Assembly (NCBI GenBank): GCA_020629635.1
Contig: JAHDCX010000003.1
Coordinates: 205,480 to 269,479, forward strand
Length of the DNA: 64,000 nucleotides
Direction of reading: 5' to 3'
DNA from: Acidimicrobiales bacterium
GTDB lineage: Bacteria; Actinomycetota; Acidimicrobiia; Acidimicrobiales; SHLQ01
The notes beneath the pieces are model-generated. The model did not search any database. It had not been told where the DNA came from and was given only the letters and a program-made list of their open reading frames with translations. Shown in pieces: positions 39,275-48,172 of the stretch (within the stretch, counting starts at the first letter, position 1; every line of letters begins with the position of its first letter). Both the position numbers and the translations under genes were made by a program.

Positions 39275-39913
39275 TCAGGTGCCGACGGCGGTTCCCTGGT
39301 TCCGCACGGTCCCCGTGATCAGCGTCGTTTCATCGACATGGCCGACGAGGCATTGCACGGTCCGGTCGCCTTCGTCCCAACTGCTCTCGACCGGTACGAA
39401 CGTCCAGACCGCCCAGTCGCTCCGAACCGAATCGCCAACGAAGAGGGCGAGCTGTTCGCTGCACCACTCGTCGCCGAGCTCGAACGTCTCATCGATCCCT
39501 GGGTAGGGCATCCCGGACATGTCGAACCACAGCGAGTCGGTCACGGCAAACACCTCCATCGCATGAGGCTCGGCACAGTCGACCACGGGCACGAACAAAA
39601 CCTCGAGAAACTCCCCGTCGTCGTCGCCAAACCAGTCACGAACGCACTGGCCAGCATCGAGACTGGTGACGAGCGAGGTGTTGTCGACGAAGCGGGCGAT
39701 CATGATGCCAGTCGCCGCGAACGAGACGATCACGAGCAGAAGCACGATGGAAATCGCTCGTTTCGCCCGGCCGTCGAGCGGTTCGGAGACCGCAGGTTCG
39801 TCTGACGAATGGTCCGGGACCTCGCCCATCACGAGGGGAGGCGGAAGCGGAGGCAGCGTTGTGCCACGAGTATTCACATCGGTGAAATCGGCATTTCGAG
39901 GAGACTCCCCCAT
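39275..39913 (-). CDS. Septum-formation-domain membrane protein
   Basis: 212 residues from the ATG at 39913; an upstream ATG at 39970 would add 19 residues but crowds the divergent gene. An N-terminal proline/acid-rich cytoplasmic part precedes one membrane helix ('AISIVLLLVIVSFAATGIMIARF', about residues 68-90). The external domain has 'SLDAGQCV', 'VPVVDCAEPHAMEVFAVTD', 'WCSEQLALFVGD' and 'VQCLVG'. This Cys-containing pattern matches the actinobacterial septum-formation family, whose biochemical role is not well defined. Confidence 0.8.
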   Translation of the reverse strand: MGESPRNADFTDVNTRGTTLPPLPPPLVMGEVPDHSSDEPAVSEPLDGRAKRAISIVLLLVIVSFAATGIMIARFVDNTSLVTSLDAGQCVRDWFGDDDGEFLEVLFVPVVDCAEPHAMEVFAVTDSLWFDMSGMPYPGIDETFELGDEWCSEQLALFVGDSVRSDWAVWTFVPVESSWDEGDRTVQCLVGHVDETTLITGTVRNQGTAVGT

Positions 39914-39977
39914 GGGCGGTCCGACCCATGAGTCGCTTGGGTCGACTCGGCGGTGTGAACTGCGCCACACTTTCGTG

Positions 39978-41306
39978 ATGGCTGCTCGTATCTCCCCCGG
40001 GTCGTTCGCTCCGGGACGAAACCTCCGTCATCAACGCGGCGACGCGACCCCCGAATGGGCCCTCGCCGGTGGCCCCAACCATCATCTCGAGCTCGGTCCG
40101 GGTCCGCTCGCGGTCGCCGAATGGGAGTCGGCGGGGTTGACGCTCCCGGATCTCGAGGCGATTCGTCGACATCGCCTCCACCGCGTTCGGACGACGTTGG
40201 AGGAGTTCGGCTACGACGGCGTCCTGGTGATGGACCCGATGAACATCCGCTACATCACCGACACCACGAACATGCAGCTGTGGGTGATGCACAATGCGGC
40301 GCGCTACGCCTTCATGAGTGCGGATGGGCACGTCGTGCTCTGGGACTACGACGGGTGTGAGTTCCTCGCCGCCCATCATGACCACGTGAGCGAGGTCCGT
40401 CCGGCGATCGGCTCGACGTACTTCCTGGCCGGTGACCGCTTCGGGGAGATCGCCCAACGGTGGGCAGACGACGTCGCCGAGGTGATTCGTGAGCACTGTG
40501 GCGATGACGCCCGGGTTGCGGTCGATCAGGTCAACTGGCTCGAGGGTCAGGCCTTGTCGGGTCATGGCGTCCGAATCGAGCGTGGCCAGCAGCTGATGGA
40601 GCTCGCTCGCGTGATCAAGTGCGACGACGAGATCGCGGCGCTGCGCTGTGCTGGCCATGCCTGCGTCGAGACGATGCGCGAGATGCGAGAGTCCGCCGAG
40701 CCCGGGATGACGGAGAAGGACATCTGGGCGATGTTGCATGCGGGCAACATTCGCCGAGGCGGCGAGTGGATCGAGACGCAGATTCTCGCGTCCGGTCCTC
40801 GGACGAACCCGTGGTTCCAGGAAGCGTCCGCTCGGGTCGTCGAGAACGGAGACATGCTCGCCTACGACACGGATCTCGTCGGCGCGTACGGCATGTGCGT
40901 CGACATCAGCCGAAGCTGGGTGATCGGCGATCGACCACCAACGGCCGAACAGAGCCGGGTCCATGGTCTCGCCCTCAAGCAGATCGAGACGAACATCGAG
41001 CTGCTGCGGGCCGGAGTCACCGTCGAAGAATTGACCTTCAAGTCCTGGTACCCACCGGACACGGAGTATCGGCACTACTCGTGCCTGTTCCATGGGGTTG
41101 GGCAATGCGATGAGTACCCCGAGGTGTATTTCCCTCCGGCATGGGATGACTGGGGCATCGACTGCACCCTGGAGCCGGGAATGGTGATGACCGTGGAGAG
41201 CTACGTCGGGCCGCGCTCAGGCGGCGAGGGCGTCAAGCTCGAAGAACAGGTCGTCATCACCGACGACGGGTATGAACTGCTTGCGCACTATCCGTTGGAC
41301 TTGTGA
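39978..41306 (+). CDS. dddP: DddP-like DMSP lyase (M24 metallopeptidase fold)
   Basis: 442 residues from the ATG at 39978, the length of known DddP proteins (about 445). M24 fold without peptidase context. Conserved stretches that recall DddP are 'MDPMNIRYITDTTNMQLW', 'LHAGNIRRGGEWIETQILASGPRTNPWFQE' and 'YDTDLVGAYGMCVDISRSW'. The six metal ligands of DddP are all present with matching spacing: Asp297, Asp299, Asp309, His372, Glu407 and Glu422. DddP cleaves dimethylsulfoniopropionate to DMS and acrylate in the cytoplasm of marine bacteria. No DMSP transporter or acrylate genes adjoin it. A generic Xaa-Pro-peptidase-like role remains possible. Confidence 0.78.
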   Translation: MAARISPGSFAPGRNLRHQRGDATPEWALAGGPNHHLELGPGPLAVAEWESAGLTLPDLEAIRRHRLHRVRTTLEEFGYDGVLVMDPMNIRYITDTTNMQLWVMHNAARYAFMSADGHVVLWDYDGCEFLAAHHDHVSEVRPAIGSTYFLAGDRFGEIAQRWADDVAEVIREHCGDDARVAVDQVNWLEGQALSGHGVRIERGQQLMELARVIKCDDEIAALRCAGHACVETMREMRESAEPGMTEKDIWAMLHAGNIRRGGEWIETQILASGPRTNPWFQEASARVVENGDMLAYDTDLVGAYGMCVDISRSWVIGDRPPTAEQSRVHGLALKQIETNIELLRAGVTVEELTFKSWYPPDTEYRHYSCLFHGVGQCDEYPEVYFPPAWDDWGIDCTLEPGMVMTVESYVGPRSGGEGVKLEEQVVITDDGYELLAHYPLDL

Positions 41307-41307
41307 C

Positions 41308-41339
41308 CTCGCCGCACGCCGGGGTCGGCGTGCGGCGAG
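41308..41339. terminator. 13-bp perfect hairpin, bidirectional terminator
   Basis: Arms ctcgccgcacgcc (41308-41320) and its exact complement (41327-41339) with a 6-base loop, placed between the convergent stops of the DddP-like gene and the small helical-protein gene. There is no clear U-tract, as is common in high-GC actinobacteria. Confidence 0.75.
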
Positions 41340-41351
41340 TCACCGTGTGAA

Positions 41352-41528
41352 TTACTCGCCGCCCTGACCGGGGATCTTGTCGGTGAGCTCGCTGGCCTTC
41401 TCGGTGGCCTCGTCGATCTTCTCGGTGACGGCTTCGCCACCAGGAACCTTGCCGGCCATGTCCTTCGCCTGCTCAGCGAGGCCTTCGGCCTTGTCCTTCA
41501 TCTCGTTGACCTTGTCGAACATACCCAT
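41352..41528 (-). CDS. Small helical protein (58 aa), Rv0909/MT0933-antitoxin-like or stress protein
   Basis: 58 residues, Lys/Glu/Ala-rich and amphipathic helical throughout (MGMFDKVNEMKDKAEGLAEQ..., ending in TDKIPGQGGE). The start is fixed by a strong ribosome-binding site: GGAGGT seven bases before the ATG at 41528. Small proteins of this composition are annotated in actinobacteria as CsbD-like stress proteins or MT0933-type antitoxins. No toxin partner is visible beside it, so I do not assign a function. Confidence 0.75.
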   Translation of the reverse strand: MGMFDKVNEMKDKAEGLAEQAKDMAGKVPGGEAVTEKIDEATEKASELTDKIPGQGGE

Positions 41529-41599
41529 GGTTGTTACCTCCGGGGAATGGATGTGTGGGTGTATGACGCTGACCGGCTGAGCCGAGTCGCGACCCGACA

Positions 41600-42484
41600 C
41601 TACTCGGCAGGTGCGAGCGACGACCTGAGCGCGCCGACGGCACCGATCGCCTCGGCGAGGGCCTCAGGGGCCACGAGCAGATTGACGGCGACCTCGTCCG
41701 CGCCGGCGTCCCGGTAGCGGGCGAGCCCGGCGGCGACCTCGTCGATCGAGCCGATGAGGCACATGTCGGCCGCTTCGGACGCGCCTTCTCGCTCCATCAC
41801 GGCCCGATACGAGGGCAGCTGGGGGTAGATCGCGAGGAGCCGATTGACGCGGGAGCGTGCTGCGTCGACATCGTCGGTGATCACGACCGGGACGCCCGCG
41901 ACCACGCGGCCGCCAACGCAGCCCGGCCGGATGTGCGACTCGATCGTGGTCGGCCCCGTCATCCAGGTGATCGTGCCCGACGTGCGCTCGGCGGCAAGCG
42001 CAAGCATCCGCGGACCGAGCGCAGCGAGCATGACGTCAGGCGCCTCGGACGGGACGTCAATCATCGTCGAATGGCTGACCCAGGTACCGCTGGTCTCGAC
42101 CGCCTGGTGCTCAAGCAGTGGCAGCAGGGCGTCGAGGTACTCGACGAATCGACTGTACGGCTTGTCCCAGGGCAACCCCCACCGAGCCGTGACGACGGGT
42201 TCGTGGTTCACGCCGATGCCGAGCGTCAGGCGTCCACCGCTGATCTGATTCACGGTCCGGGCCTGCTGGGCCATCGTCTGGGGCAGCATCGTTTGCATCG
42301 CCATCACCGACGTGCCGAGCCCGATGTCGGGGACACGACTCGCCACCACACCGAGGGTCACCATCGTGTCGGCGTTCATGACCTGAGGCATCCAGAAGCG
42401 GTCAAACCCTGCCGCACGAGCGGCCTCCGCGTGATCGACCGCCTCGGCGACGATGGTGGGCGAGTCGAACAGTGAAAGCAACAT
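41600..42484 (-). CDS. LLM-class (probably F420-dependent) oxidoreductase
   Basis: 294-residue TIM-barrel protein of the luciferase-like monooxygenase family. The ATG at 42484 begins MLLSLFDSPTIVAEAVDHAEAARAAGFDRFWMPQ, the usual N-terminus; the upstream extension is non-coding. 'GRLTLGIGVNHEPVV' corresponds to the family's cofactor-phosphate region. In actinobacteria most such proteins use coenzyme F420. The substrate is unknown. It is divergent from a methyltransferase gene 78 bp away. Confidence 0.87.
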   Translation of the reverse strand: MLLSLFDSPTIVAEAVDHAEAARAAGFDRFWMPQVMNADTMVTLGVVASRVPDIGLGTSVMAMQTMLPQTMAQQARTVNQISGGRLTLGIGVNHEPVVTARWGLPWDKPYSRFVEYLDALLPLLEHQAVETSGTWVSHSTMIDVPSEAPDVMLAALGPRMLALAAERTSGTITWMTGPTTIESHIRPGCVGGRVVAGVPVVITDDVDAARSRVNRLLAIYPQLPSYRAVMEREGASEAADMCLIGSIDEVAAGLARYRDAGADEVAVNLLVAPEALAEAIGAVGALRSSLAPAE

Positions 42485-42562
42485 GGACTGATGATCCCAC
42501 TCCGGCGCCGGCGGCGTCGAGGCCTGACCAGCGCGGATACCAGGACGAATATCATCGGGCGA

Positions 42563-43135
42563 ATGTCGGACGCACAACGATGGGACGAGCGCTGGTCAGC
42601 GGTTGCCGAGCCCGGCGACATCGTCGCCCCACCGCTCCTCGAGCGGCTGACGCCAGCAAAAACCACCTCCCCACGCACCGTCGACCTCGCCTGCGGCCTC
42701 GGCGACGCCGGACTCACGCTTGCCGCGCGTGGCCACCAGGTCACGTTCGTCGACGTCAGCCAGCAGGCGCTCGACATCGTCGACCGGCGCGCCACCCAAC
42801 GGGGACTCGACATCGAGCTCCGCTGCATCGACCTCGCCTCGACCAGCCCTCCGGCGGGGCCGTGGGACGTCGCCGTCCTCCTCCACTACCTCGACCGCCC
42901 GCTGCTCGGCCAACTGCGTTCGGTGATGGCTGCCGAGGGTCGGCTCGCCTGCGCCATCGCGACGACGACCAATCTCGAGCGCCACGAACGGCCGAGCAGG
43001 CGGTTCCTCCTCGAGCCCGACGAACTTCCGGCGCTTCTCGGGTCGGGATGGGTGATCGAGCATCACGATGAGCAGTGGCGAGCCAACGACGCGCACGAGG
43101 CCTGGCTCGTGGCCAGAGCCAGCGATTCAGTCTGA
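42563..43135 (+). CDS. SAM-dependent methyltransferase
   Basis: 190 residues from the ATG at 42563 (MSDAQRWDERW). Motif I is 'TVDLACGLGDAGLTLAARGHQVTFVDVS', followed by an acidic residue at the ribose position and 'GPWDVAVLLHYLDRPLLGQL', the pattern of small class I methyltransferases of the TehB/thiopurine type. The substrate is not identifiable. The 3' end overlaps the convergent isochorismate synthase gene by 9 bp. Confidence 0.85.
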   Translation: MSDAQRWDERWSAVAEPGDIVAPPLLERLTPAKTTSPRTVDLACGLGDAGLTLAARGHQVTFVDVSQQALDIVDRRATQRGLDIELRCIDLASTSPPAGPWDVAVLLHYLDRPLLGQLRSVMAAEGRLACAIATTTNLERHERPSRRFLLEPDELPALLGSGWVIEHHDEQWRANDAHEAWLVARASDSV

Positions 43136-44347
43136 ACGAGCGACGCCGGGCGCGAGCAGCGTGCCCAACATGGCGCCGAACTTCGCCTGCGTTTCGGCGA
43201 GCTCGGCGTCGAGATCGCTTTCGGCAACGACCCCGACTCCCGCCCACACCGTTGCGCGTTCTCCCGCGATCGAGGCGGTCCGGACCGACACGGCGAAGGC
43301 ACCGTTTCCGTCGCTGTCGAACCACCCGGCAGGTCCGGCATAGGCACCGCGATCCACCCCCTCGAGTTCGGCGATCGCGGCGAGCGCATCGCCTTGCGGC
43401 GCGCCGGCGACAGCCGGTGTCGGATGCACCGCAGAGACGAGATCGATGACCGACGCCGCGGGTTCGCTCAGAACCCCTTCGACGCGGGTCCCGAGGTGAT
43501 GCACATTCTCCATCGAGAGCACGGTGGGTGCGGGCTCGGCGTCGACATACGAGCAGAAGGGCAGGAGCTCGGCGAGAAGCCAATCGATGGTGATGCGATG
43601 CTCGATCTGATCCTTGCCCGACGCGAGCAACTCATCGAGCCGCTCGCGGTCGAGGTCGGGGTCCGCGGCACGTGCTGCGGTGCCCGCAAGCGGATGGGCA
43701 AAGACCGAACGACCCGTTCGTCCGACCAGTAGCTCGGGGCTCGCGCCGACGAGTCCGTCGATGTGGAACACCTGCGCGGCAGAGAATCGTGCTCGGAGCG
43801 ATCGGATGATGGGAGCGATGGGCCAAGGCCGGTCTGCTGTCAGCTCGAGCGACCGGGCGCACACCACTTTGCGAAGGGCACCAGAACGTACCCGGCCCCG
43901 TCCGACCGCGACGACGTCGTCGAGCCAGGCCCGTGCTGGGTGGTGCATCGTCATGTCGGCGACCGCGACGGGCTCGATCCGGGTCTCGACCTGGCGCTCC
44001 ACGAGTCCGATGAGCTCACGATCGCTCATGGACCCCTCCACCCAACGACCGTTGGCGTCCTCGCCCACGATCAGGTCGGGAACGAGCACCGACATCGTCG
44101 GAGCGTCGGCAAACGACATGGCGACAAAGCCGCGATCCGTGCCGCCGGCGTCGCGCACGGCATCGGCGGCCGCGGCGCCGTCGTGGCGGTCGACCTCGAC
44201 GCGATGCACCGACCCGAGCGAGACGAGCGAATGCTGCGAATCTGCCCAGAAACAACCCGTGTCGTCCACGAGGTCGAGGAGATCGACGTCGTGGAGCGCG
44301 GCGGGCGTCGGGCGTCTGGTCACCCCGCCGAGCGTACGAGGCGCCAC
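43127..44347 (-). CDS. menF: Isochorismate synthase (MenF/EntC family)
   Basis: About 406 residues (a GTG at 44323 would give 398). The C-terminal chorismate-binding domain shows 'GKDQIEHRITIDWLLAELLPFC', 'VHHLGTRVEG', 'VHPTPAVAGAPQGDALAAI' and 'DRGAYAGPAGWFDSDGNGAFAVSVRTA'. These hold the Mg- and chorismate-binding glutamates and the GxAG loop of isochorismate synthases. It probably feeds menaquinone biosynthesis, because no siderophore genes are near; the rest of the men pathway is outside the window. Confidence 0.88.
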   Translation of the reverse strand: MAPRTLGGVTRRPTPAALHDVDLLDLVDDTGCFWADSQHSLVSLGSVHRVEVDRHDGAAAADAVRDAGGTDRGFVAMSFADAPTMSVLVPDLIVGEDANGRWVEGSMSDRELIGLVERQVETRIEPVAVADMTMHHPARAWLDDVVAVGRGRVRSGALRKVVCARSLELTADRPWPIAPIIRSLRARFSAAQVFHIDGLVGASPELLVGRTGRSVFAHPLAGTAARAADPDLDRERLDELLASGKDQIEHRITIDWLLAELLPFCSYVDAEPAPTVLSMENVHHLGTRVEGVLSEPAASVIDLVSAVHPTPAVAGAPQGDALAAIAELEGVDRGAYAGPAGWFDSDGNGAFAVSVRTASIAGERATVWAGVGVVAESDLDAELAETQAKFGAMLGTLLAPGVARSD

Positions 44348-44357
44348 ACTGGAATGA

Positions 44358-44816
44358 GTGAGGTATCGACGAAAGCTGTCGGTTGCGGCCGGTGTGGACG
44401 CCGTCGTTGCGGCGCTCTCCGATCTGTCGTCGTACCCCGAGTGGAATGACCTGGTCGCCGACGCCGAGCCGACGTCGGCGATCGCCGACGACCCTGGCCC
44501 CGCCTGGTCGACGACGCTTCGGGCACGGGTCGGACCGTTCGCACGGGCGAAGCGGCTCCGATTCGTTCGAGAGCTCGAGATCAGCGACGGCTCGACGTCG
44601 ATCTGTTTCCGGCGGCGGGAGGTGGACGGTCGAGACCATGCGGCGTGGGTGATGCGCAGTGACGTGTCGACGGGTCAGGCGGGCCAGACCGACGTCGTGC
44701 TCGAGTTGTCCTACGACGGCGAGCTCTGGAGCAGTGCCCTGGATCCGGTGCTCTCCGCGGCGATCAGTCGCTCCACTCGTCGCTTGCCTCAGTATTTGGC
44801 CGATCAGCCGGGCTGA
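44358..44816 (+). CDS. SRPBCC (polyketide-cyclase/START-like) protein
   Basis: 152 residues, GTG start, 10 bp from the divergent menF start. The N-terminal 'VDAVVAALSDLSSYPEWNDLVADAE' is the first helix pair of the SRPBCC ligand-binding fold, and the C-terminal helix has 'LSAAISRSTRRLPQYL'. These proteins bind or shuttle hydrophobic ligands. No specific role can be given. Confidence 0.75.
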   Translation: MRYRRKLSVAAGVDAVVAALSDLSSYPEWNDLVADAEPTSAIADDPGPAWSTTLRARVGPFARAKRLRFVRELEISDGSTSICFRRREVDGRDHAAWVMRSDVSTGQAGQTDVVLELSYDGELWSSALDPVLSAAISRSTRRLPQYLADQPG

Positions 44817-44834
44817 CGAAGGACGGTCGCCGTC

Positions 44835-45326
44835 TCAGATCAGTGCCGTGAGCGCCCACGCCGCCCAGAGGACGATCATCACGAATCCCATGGCGAACTG
44901 AACGAGCGCGCTCCAGCCGAATCCCTTCGCGGTGGCGAGCGTGGCGCGCCGGGCTTCGTGCCAGTCCCCTTTGTCGAGGTACTCCGCTCCGAGCACACCG
45001 CCGAGCGCACCGAGCGGGAGACCGAAGACCGGGATGATGAAGAACCCGGCGATTGCCCCGACGATCATGAAGACCTGTGAGGATCCCGCGGCTCCGGATT
45101 GGGCGGCGGCGTTGCGGGGGATGACGATCCCGACGACGACGCTGGCTGCGGTGATCACGGTGAGCACGACCATCACGGTGATCCCGAAAGCGTTCCAGCC
45201 GACGACGAAGCCGTGTGCGAGGGCAGCGACCCAGATCAGTCCAAGTCCGGGAATGATCGGCACCAGCACACCGACCAGCCCGATGACCATGACGGTGCCG
45301 GCGAGGAGAGTGACGGCCAGATCCAC
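44835..45326 (-). CDS. DUF456 membrane protein
   Basis: 163 residues with about five membrane segments. Family hallmarks are 'GLVGVLVPIIPGLGLIWVAALAHGF' and the Gly-rich 'FFIIPVFGLPLGALGGVLGAEYL'. DUF456 is a widespread integral membrane family without known function. The start is separated from the thiD stop (45336) by 9 bp, so it is probably co-transcribed with thiD and the CopC-like gene. Confidence 0.88.
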   Translation of the reverse strand: MDLAVTLLAGTVMVIGLVGVLVPIIPGLGLIWVAALAHGFVVGWNAFGITVMVVLTVITAASVVVGIVIPRNAAAQSGAAGSSQVFMIVGAIAGFFIIPVFGLPLGALGGVLGAEYLDKGDWHEARRATLATAKGFGWSALVQFAMGFVMIVLWAAWALTALI

Positions 45327-45335
45327 GCGCCGACG

Positions 45336-46163
45336 TTAGCTCTCGTCAGGGACCGTGCCGCCATCGTCGTCGCTCGGGCGCACGTGACGGATCGGCCCCT
45401 GGCCTCGCCCGAGCCGCCAGGAGGCGGCCGCCTCGATGGCGGCGTGAACGTGCTCGCCCGCCCCATGTATCGCCGACTCGACCGTCTGCCCGCGGGCGAG
45501 ACGCGCCGTTGCGGTTGCGGCGAAGGAGCAGCCGCTGCCGTGCACGTTGCGGGTCATCACGCGGCGTCGCTCGATGATCTGAGGCTCGTCTCGGCCGACG
45601 CACCAGGCGTCGAGCACGACGTCGCCATCCAACCAGCCGGTCACGACCGTCGCGCCGGGTCCGAGCTCGGCGATCGCCCCGCACGCCGCCATCAGCGACC
45701 TTCGATCGACGATGTCGATCCCGGACAGCAACCGGGCCTCACCCACGTTCGGCGTGCACAGTGTGGCCCGCGCGAGCAGCTCGCAGCGGGTGTGTTCGAC
45801 GAGGGGCTCGCCGAACATCGGCTCGCCTCGGCGGTTCACCAGGACGGGATCGACGACCAATCGGGGGTGGGCGCCGACCCGATCGACGACGAGCTCGGAA
45901 ACGGCGAGGCGCCCGAGCATGCCGGTCTTGACGGCAGCGACGTCGAAGTCGTCGCAGAGGGCGTCGATCTGTTCGGCGATGTTGTCGACGGGGACCTGAT
46001 GTGCGGAGCGGATCTCGGCGGTGTTCTGGGCGGTCACGACCGTCAGCGCGAACACCCCGTGAACGCCTGCCTCGGCGAACGAATGGAGATCGGCTGCCAG
46101 ACCTGCTGACCCGCCCGAGTCTGAGCCGGCGATCGACATCGCCACCGGTGGGCTGGCGGACAC
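45336..46163 (-). CDS. thiD: Hydroxymethylpyrimidine (phosphate) kinase ThiD
   Basis: 275 residues. The GTG at 46163 is chosen because AGGAGG lies four bases upstream on the minus strand. The ribokinase-fold signatures are 'MSIAGSDSGGSAGLAADLHSFAEAGVHGV', 'AVKTGMLG', 'VVDPVLVNRRGEPM', 'CTPNVGEARLL' and the anion-hole motif 'VHGSGCSFAATATARLARG'. It phosphorylates the pyrimidine moiety in thiamine biosynthesis. No other thi genes are in the window. Confidence 0.92.
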   Translation of the reverse strand: MSASPPVAMSIAGSDSGGSAGLAADLHSFAEAGVHGVFALTVVTAQNTAEIRSAHQVPVDNIAEQIDALCDDFDVAAVKTGMLGRLAVSELVVDRVGAHPRLVVDPVLVNRRGEPMFGEPLVEHTRCELLARATLCTPNVGEARLLSGIDIVDRRSLMAACGAIAELGPGATVVTGWLDGDVVLDAWCVGRDEPQIIERRRVMTRNVHGSGCSFAATATARLARGQTVESAIHGAGEHVHAAIEAAASWRLGRGQGPIRHVRPSDDDGGTVPDES

Positions 46164-46171
46164 CGCCCCTC

Positions 46172-46669
46172 CTAGGTCCGCTTGGGAGCGAAGAACAGCG
46201 CCAACGCGCCGACGATCAACGCGATCCCGCCGAGCAGCACCCAGTTGGGACCGCTCGACCGCTCGATCAGCGATGCGAGACGCCCCTCGGCGTCGGGGTC
46301 GAAGACGAACTGGAACCGCGACGTCTGGGTGTCGCCGTCGGCGGCGAGCTCGGTGTGTTCGACCACGTAGGTGCCGGGCATGGTCAGGGGCTCGAACTCG
46401 ACGGAGGTCACCAGTCCACTCGGCGAGAGTTCGGTCTCCCCGACCGGGAGCGGTGCGTCGTCGGGCCCGAAGAGCAGCGTCTCTCCTTCGGACACGGGAA
46501 CCCAGAACAAGATGTCGACGTGGCTCACCGAGCCGCCGAGCACCTGCCCCACCTCGGGGGCGCGTTGGCGCACCTCGGAATGTGCGTTGGCCGCGGACGC
46601 GAACAGGAGGGACGAGACGGCGATGACGAGCGTCGCGCACACGACGCGGTCTACTCGGCGAACGCGCAT
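46172..46669 (-). CDS. CopC-domain exported protein with C-terminal membrane anchor
   Basis: 165 residues. The signal peptide (about 1-29) ends in ANAHSEV, placing a histidine at the mature N-terminus as in CopC copper-binding proteins. The beta-sandwich has 'SVSHVDILFWVP' and 'PGTYVVEHTELAADGDTQTSRFQFVF'. A C-terminal membrane helix ('WVLLGGIALIVGALALFF') anchors it, followed by a basic tail. Probable periplasmic copper binding or delivery. It precedes thiD by 8 bp, an unrelated neighbour. Confidence 0.82.
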   Translation of the reverse strand: MRVRRVDRVVCATLVIAVSSLLFASAANAHSEVRQRAPEVGQVLGGSVSHVDILFWVPVSEGETLLFGPDDAPLPVGETELSPSGLVTSVEFEPLTMPGTYVVEHTELAADGDTQTSRFQFVFDPDAEGRLASLIERSSGPNWVLLGGIALIVGALALFFAPKRT

Positions 46670-46702
46670 GGCGTCACGATACCGGGGCGGCTCCCGCGGC
46701 GA

Positions 46703-47323
46703 TCAGCGGCTGCGGAACACGCAGTAGTGGACGTCGATGCCCTGGTACTCCTCGTGCCCGGGCAGGTACGGCATTGGGTCGGAGATGTCGAGGATGTCCC
46801 AGGTGCCGTCGGCCGCGAGCGCGTCGAACGCAGCCTGGGTCTCGCGCGCCTCGAACAGATCGGTTCGCTGCGTCAGCAGGATCGGCGAGCCTGGGGCGAC
46901 GATGCGGGCGAACTCGCGACACACCTCCTCCACGTCGGCGAGATAGGTCATCACCCCGACGCACACGAGCGACCCGGAGTCGAACGGCGTCGGTGGCGCG
47001 TTGAAGTCTGCGGTGTGGACGGCCCGGTAGGTCTGCGCGGTCGAGGCGATGCGAAGTGACGCCTCGGACACGTCGGCGCCCTCGACGTGTCGCCACCCGA
47101 GATCGCCGAGGGCCTTGCCGACGAGGCCGGTGCCGCAGCCGACGTCGAGCAGCCGATCGTTCGACGGATCTGCGAGCCCGGCCATCCGCTGGGCCGCAAC
47201 GGCTGGAGCCTCGTAGCCATAGCCCTCGATCTCCCCGTCGTAGGCCGGAGCCCAGTCGTCGTAGAGGGCTCGGATGGTGGCGGTGTCGCTGGCGTATTGC
47301 CCGGAGAGATTCTCGCGGGCCAT
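46703..47323 (-). CDS. SAM-dependent methyltransferase (UbiE/WBSCR27-like)
   Basis: 206 residues from the ATG at 47323 (MARENLSGQYAS), which avoids overlap with the upstream aldolase gene; an in-frame ATG at 47377 would overlap it by 38 bp. The substrate-cap segment 'ATIRALYDDWAPAYDGEIEGYGYEAP' and motif I 'LLDVGCGTGLVGKALGDLG' are followed by 'VEGADVSEASLRIA'. It is typical of methyltransferase-11 domain proteins. Substrate unknown. Confidence 0.85.
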   Translation of the reverse strand: MARENLSGQYASDTATIRALYDDWAPAYDGEIEGYGYEAPAVAAQRMAGLADPSNDRLLDVGCGTGLVGKALGDLGWRHVEGADVSEASLRIASTAQTYRAVHTADFNAPPTPFDSGSLVCVGVMTYLADVEEVCREFARIVAPGSPILLTQRTDLFEARETQAAFDALAADGTWDILDISDPMPYLPGHEEYQGIDVHYCVFRSR

Positions 47324-47339
47324 CAGGGTCGTTCCGACA

Positions 47340-48122
47340 TCAGTAGCCACCGCCGCCAGCGTCGTCGACCCCGACACCTCGGCCCACGGCCAACGACTCG
47401 ACGAGGTTGAGTCGCATGGCGGCGAGGTCGCTCTGGACCGTCACCATCTTGAATCCTCGGTCGAACCGGTCGTGAATGATCTCGGGATTTCCGTGGATCC
47501 CGGCATACACACCGTGGGCGGCGCAACGTGCGGCGATGTGATCGAGCGCCTCGACGAAGGGCGGGTCTTCCTTCGCCCGACCAAGGCCCATCGAGACGGA
47601 CAGATCCATCGGGCCGACGTAGATGGCATCAATCCCGTCGATGGAGAGGATCTCGTCGATGTTCTCGACGGCCTGGATCGTTTCGATCATCGGAATCATG
47701 AGGACGTGGTCGTTTGCGATCTCGGGGTAGTCCGGATCCTCGAGCGGTTGCACCCGGATCGGGCCCGACGATCGCCCGCCCTTCGGGTGGTAGTAGCCGC
47801 GCTCGATGACGGCTTCGGCTTCGGCGCGGCTGTTGACCATGGGCACGATGACCGCCATTGCGCCCGCATCGAGGACCTTGCCGATGATCCCGGGTTCGTT
47901 CCAGGGCACTCGAACGGTCGCCGTGGTCGTGCTGAGGTTGATCGCCTGGAGCATCGGCACGATCGTCGAGTAGTCGACGAGGCCGTGTTGCATGTCGATG
48001 CACGTGTAGTCGAAGCCGACGCGGGCGGCGACTTCGGCGGTGATGCTCGATGGCGACGACAGCCAACATCCGATCGAGCGTTCGTTGGCCTGAAGACGAT
48101 CTCGGAGGGGGTTCTGGCGCAT
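47340..48122 (-). CDS. HpcH/HpaI-family aldolase (class II, metal-dependent)
   Basis: 260 residues from the ATG at 48122; the open frame continues upstream without coding character. Family motifs are 'CWLSSPSSITAEVAARVGFDYTCIDMQHG', 'VRVPWNEPGIIGKVLDAGAMAVIVPMVNS', 'LMIPMIET' (metal-binding Glu) and 'IDAIYVGPMDLSVSMG'. It resembles 2-keto-3-deoxy-sugar-acid or hydroxyketoacid aldolases that yield pyruvate or glyoxylate. It is divergent from the 2-oxoglutarate oxygenase gene and the two may share an operator at 48173. Confidence 0.88.
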   Translation of the reverse strand: MRQNPLRDRLQANERSIGCWLSSPSSITAEVAARVGFDYTCIDMQHGLVDYSTIVPMLQAINLSTTTATVRVPWNEPGIIGKVLDAGAMAVIVPMVNSRAEAEAVIERGYYHPKGGRSSGPIRVQPLEDPDYPEIANDHVLMIPMIETIQAVENIDEILSIDGIDAIYVGPMDLSVSMGLGRAKEDPPFVEALDHIAARCAAHGVYAGIHGNPEIIHDRFDRGFKMVTVQSDLAAMRLNLVESLAVGRGVGVDDAGGGGY

Positions 48123-48172
48123 GGTCGTGCACGCTAGTGCGTGACTCGATTTCGTCTGGCAGACTTTGCGAT

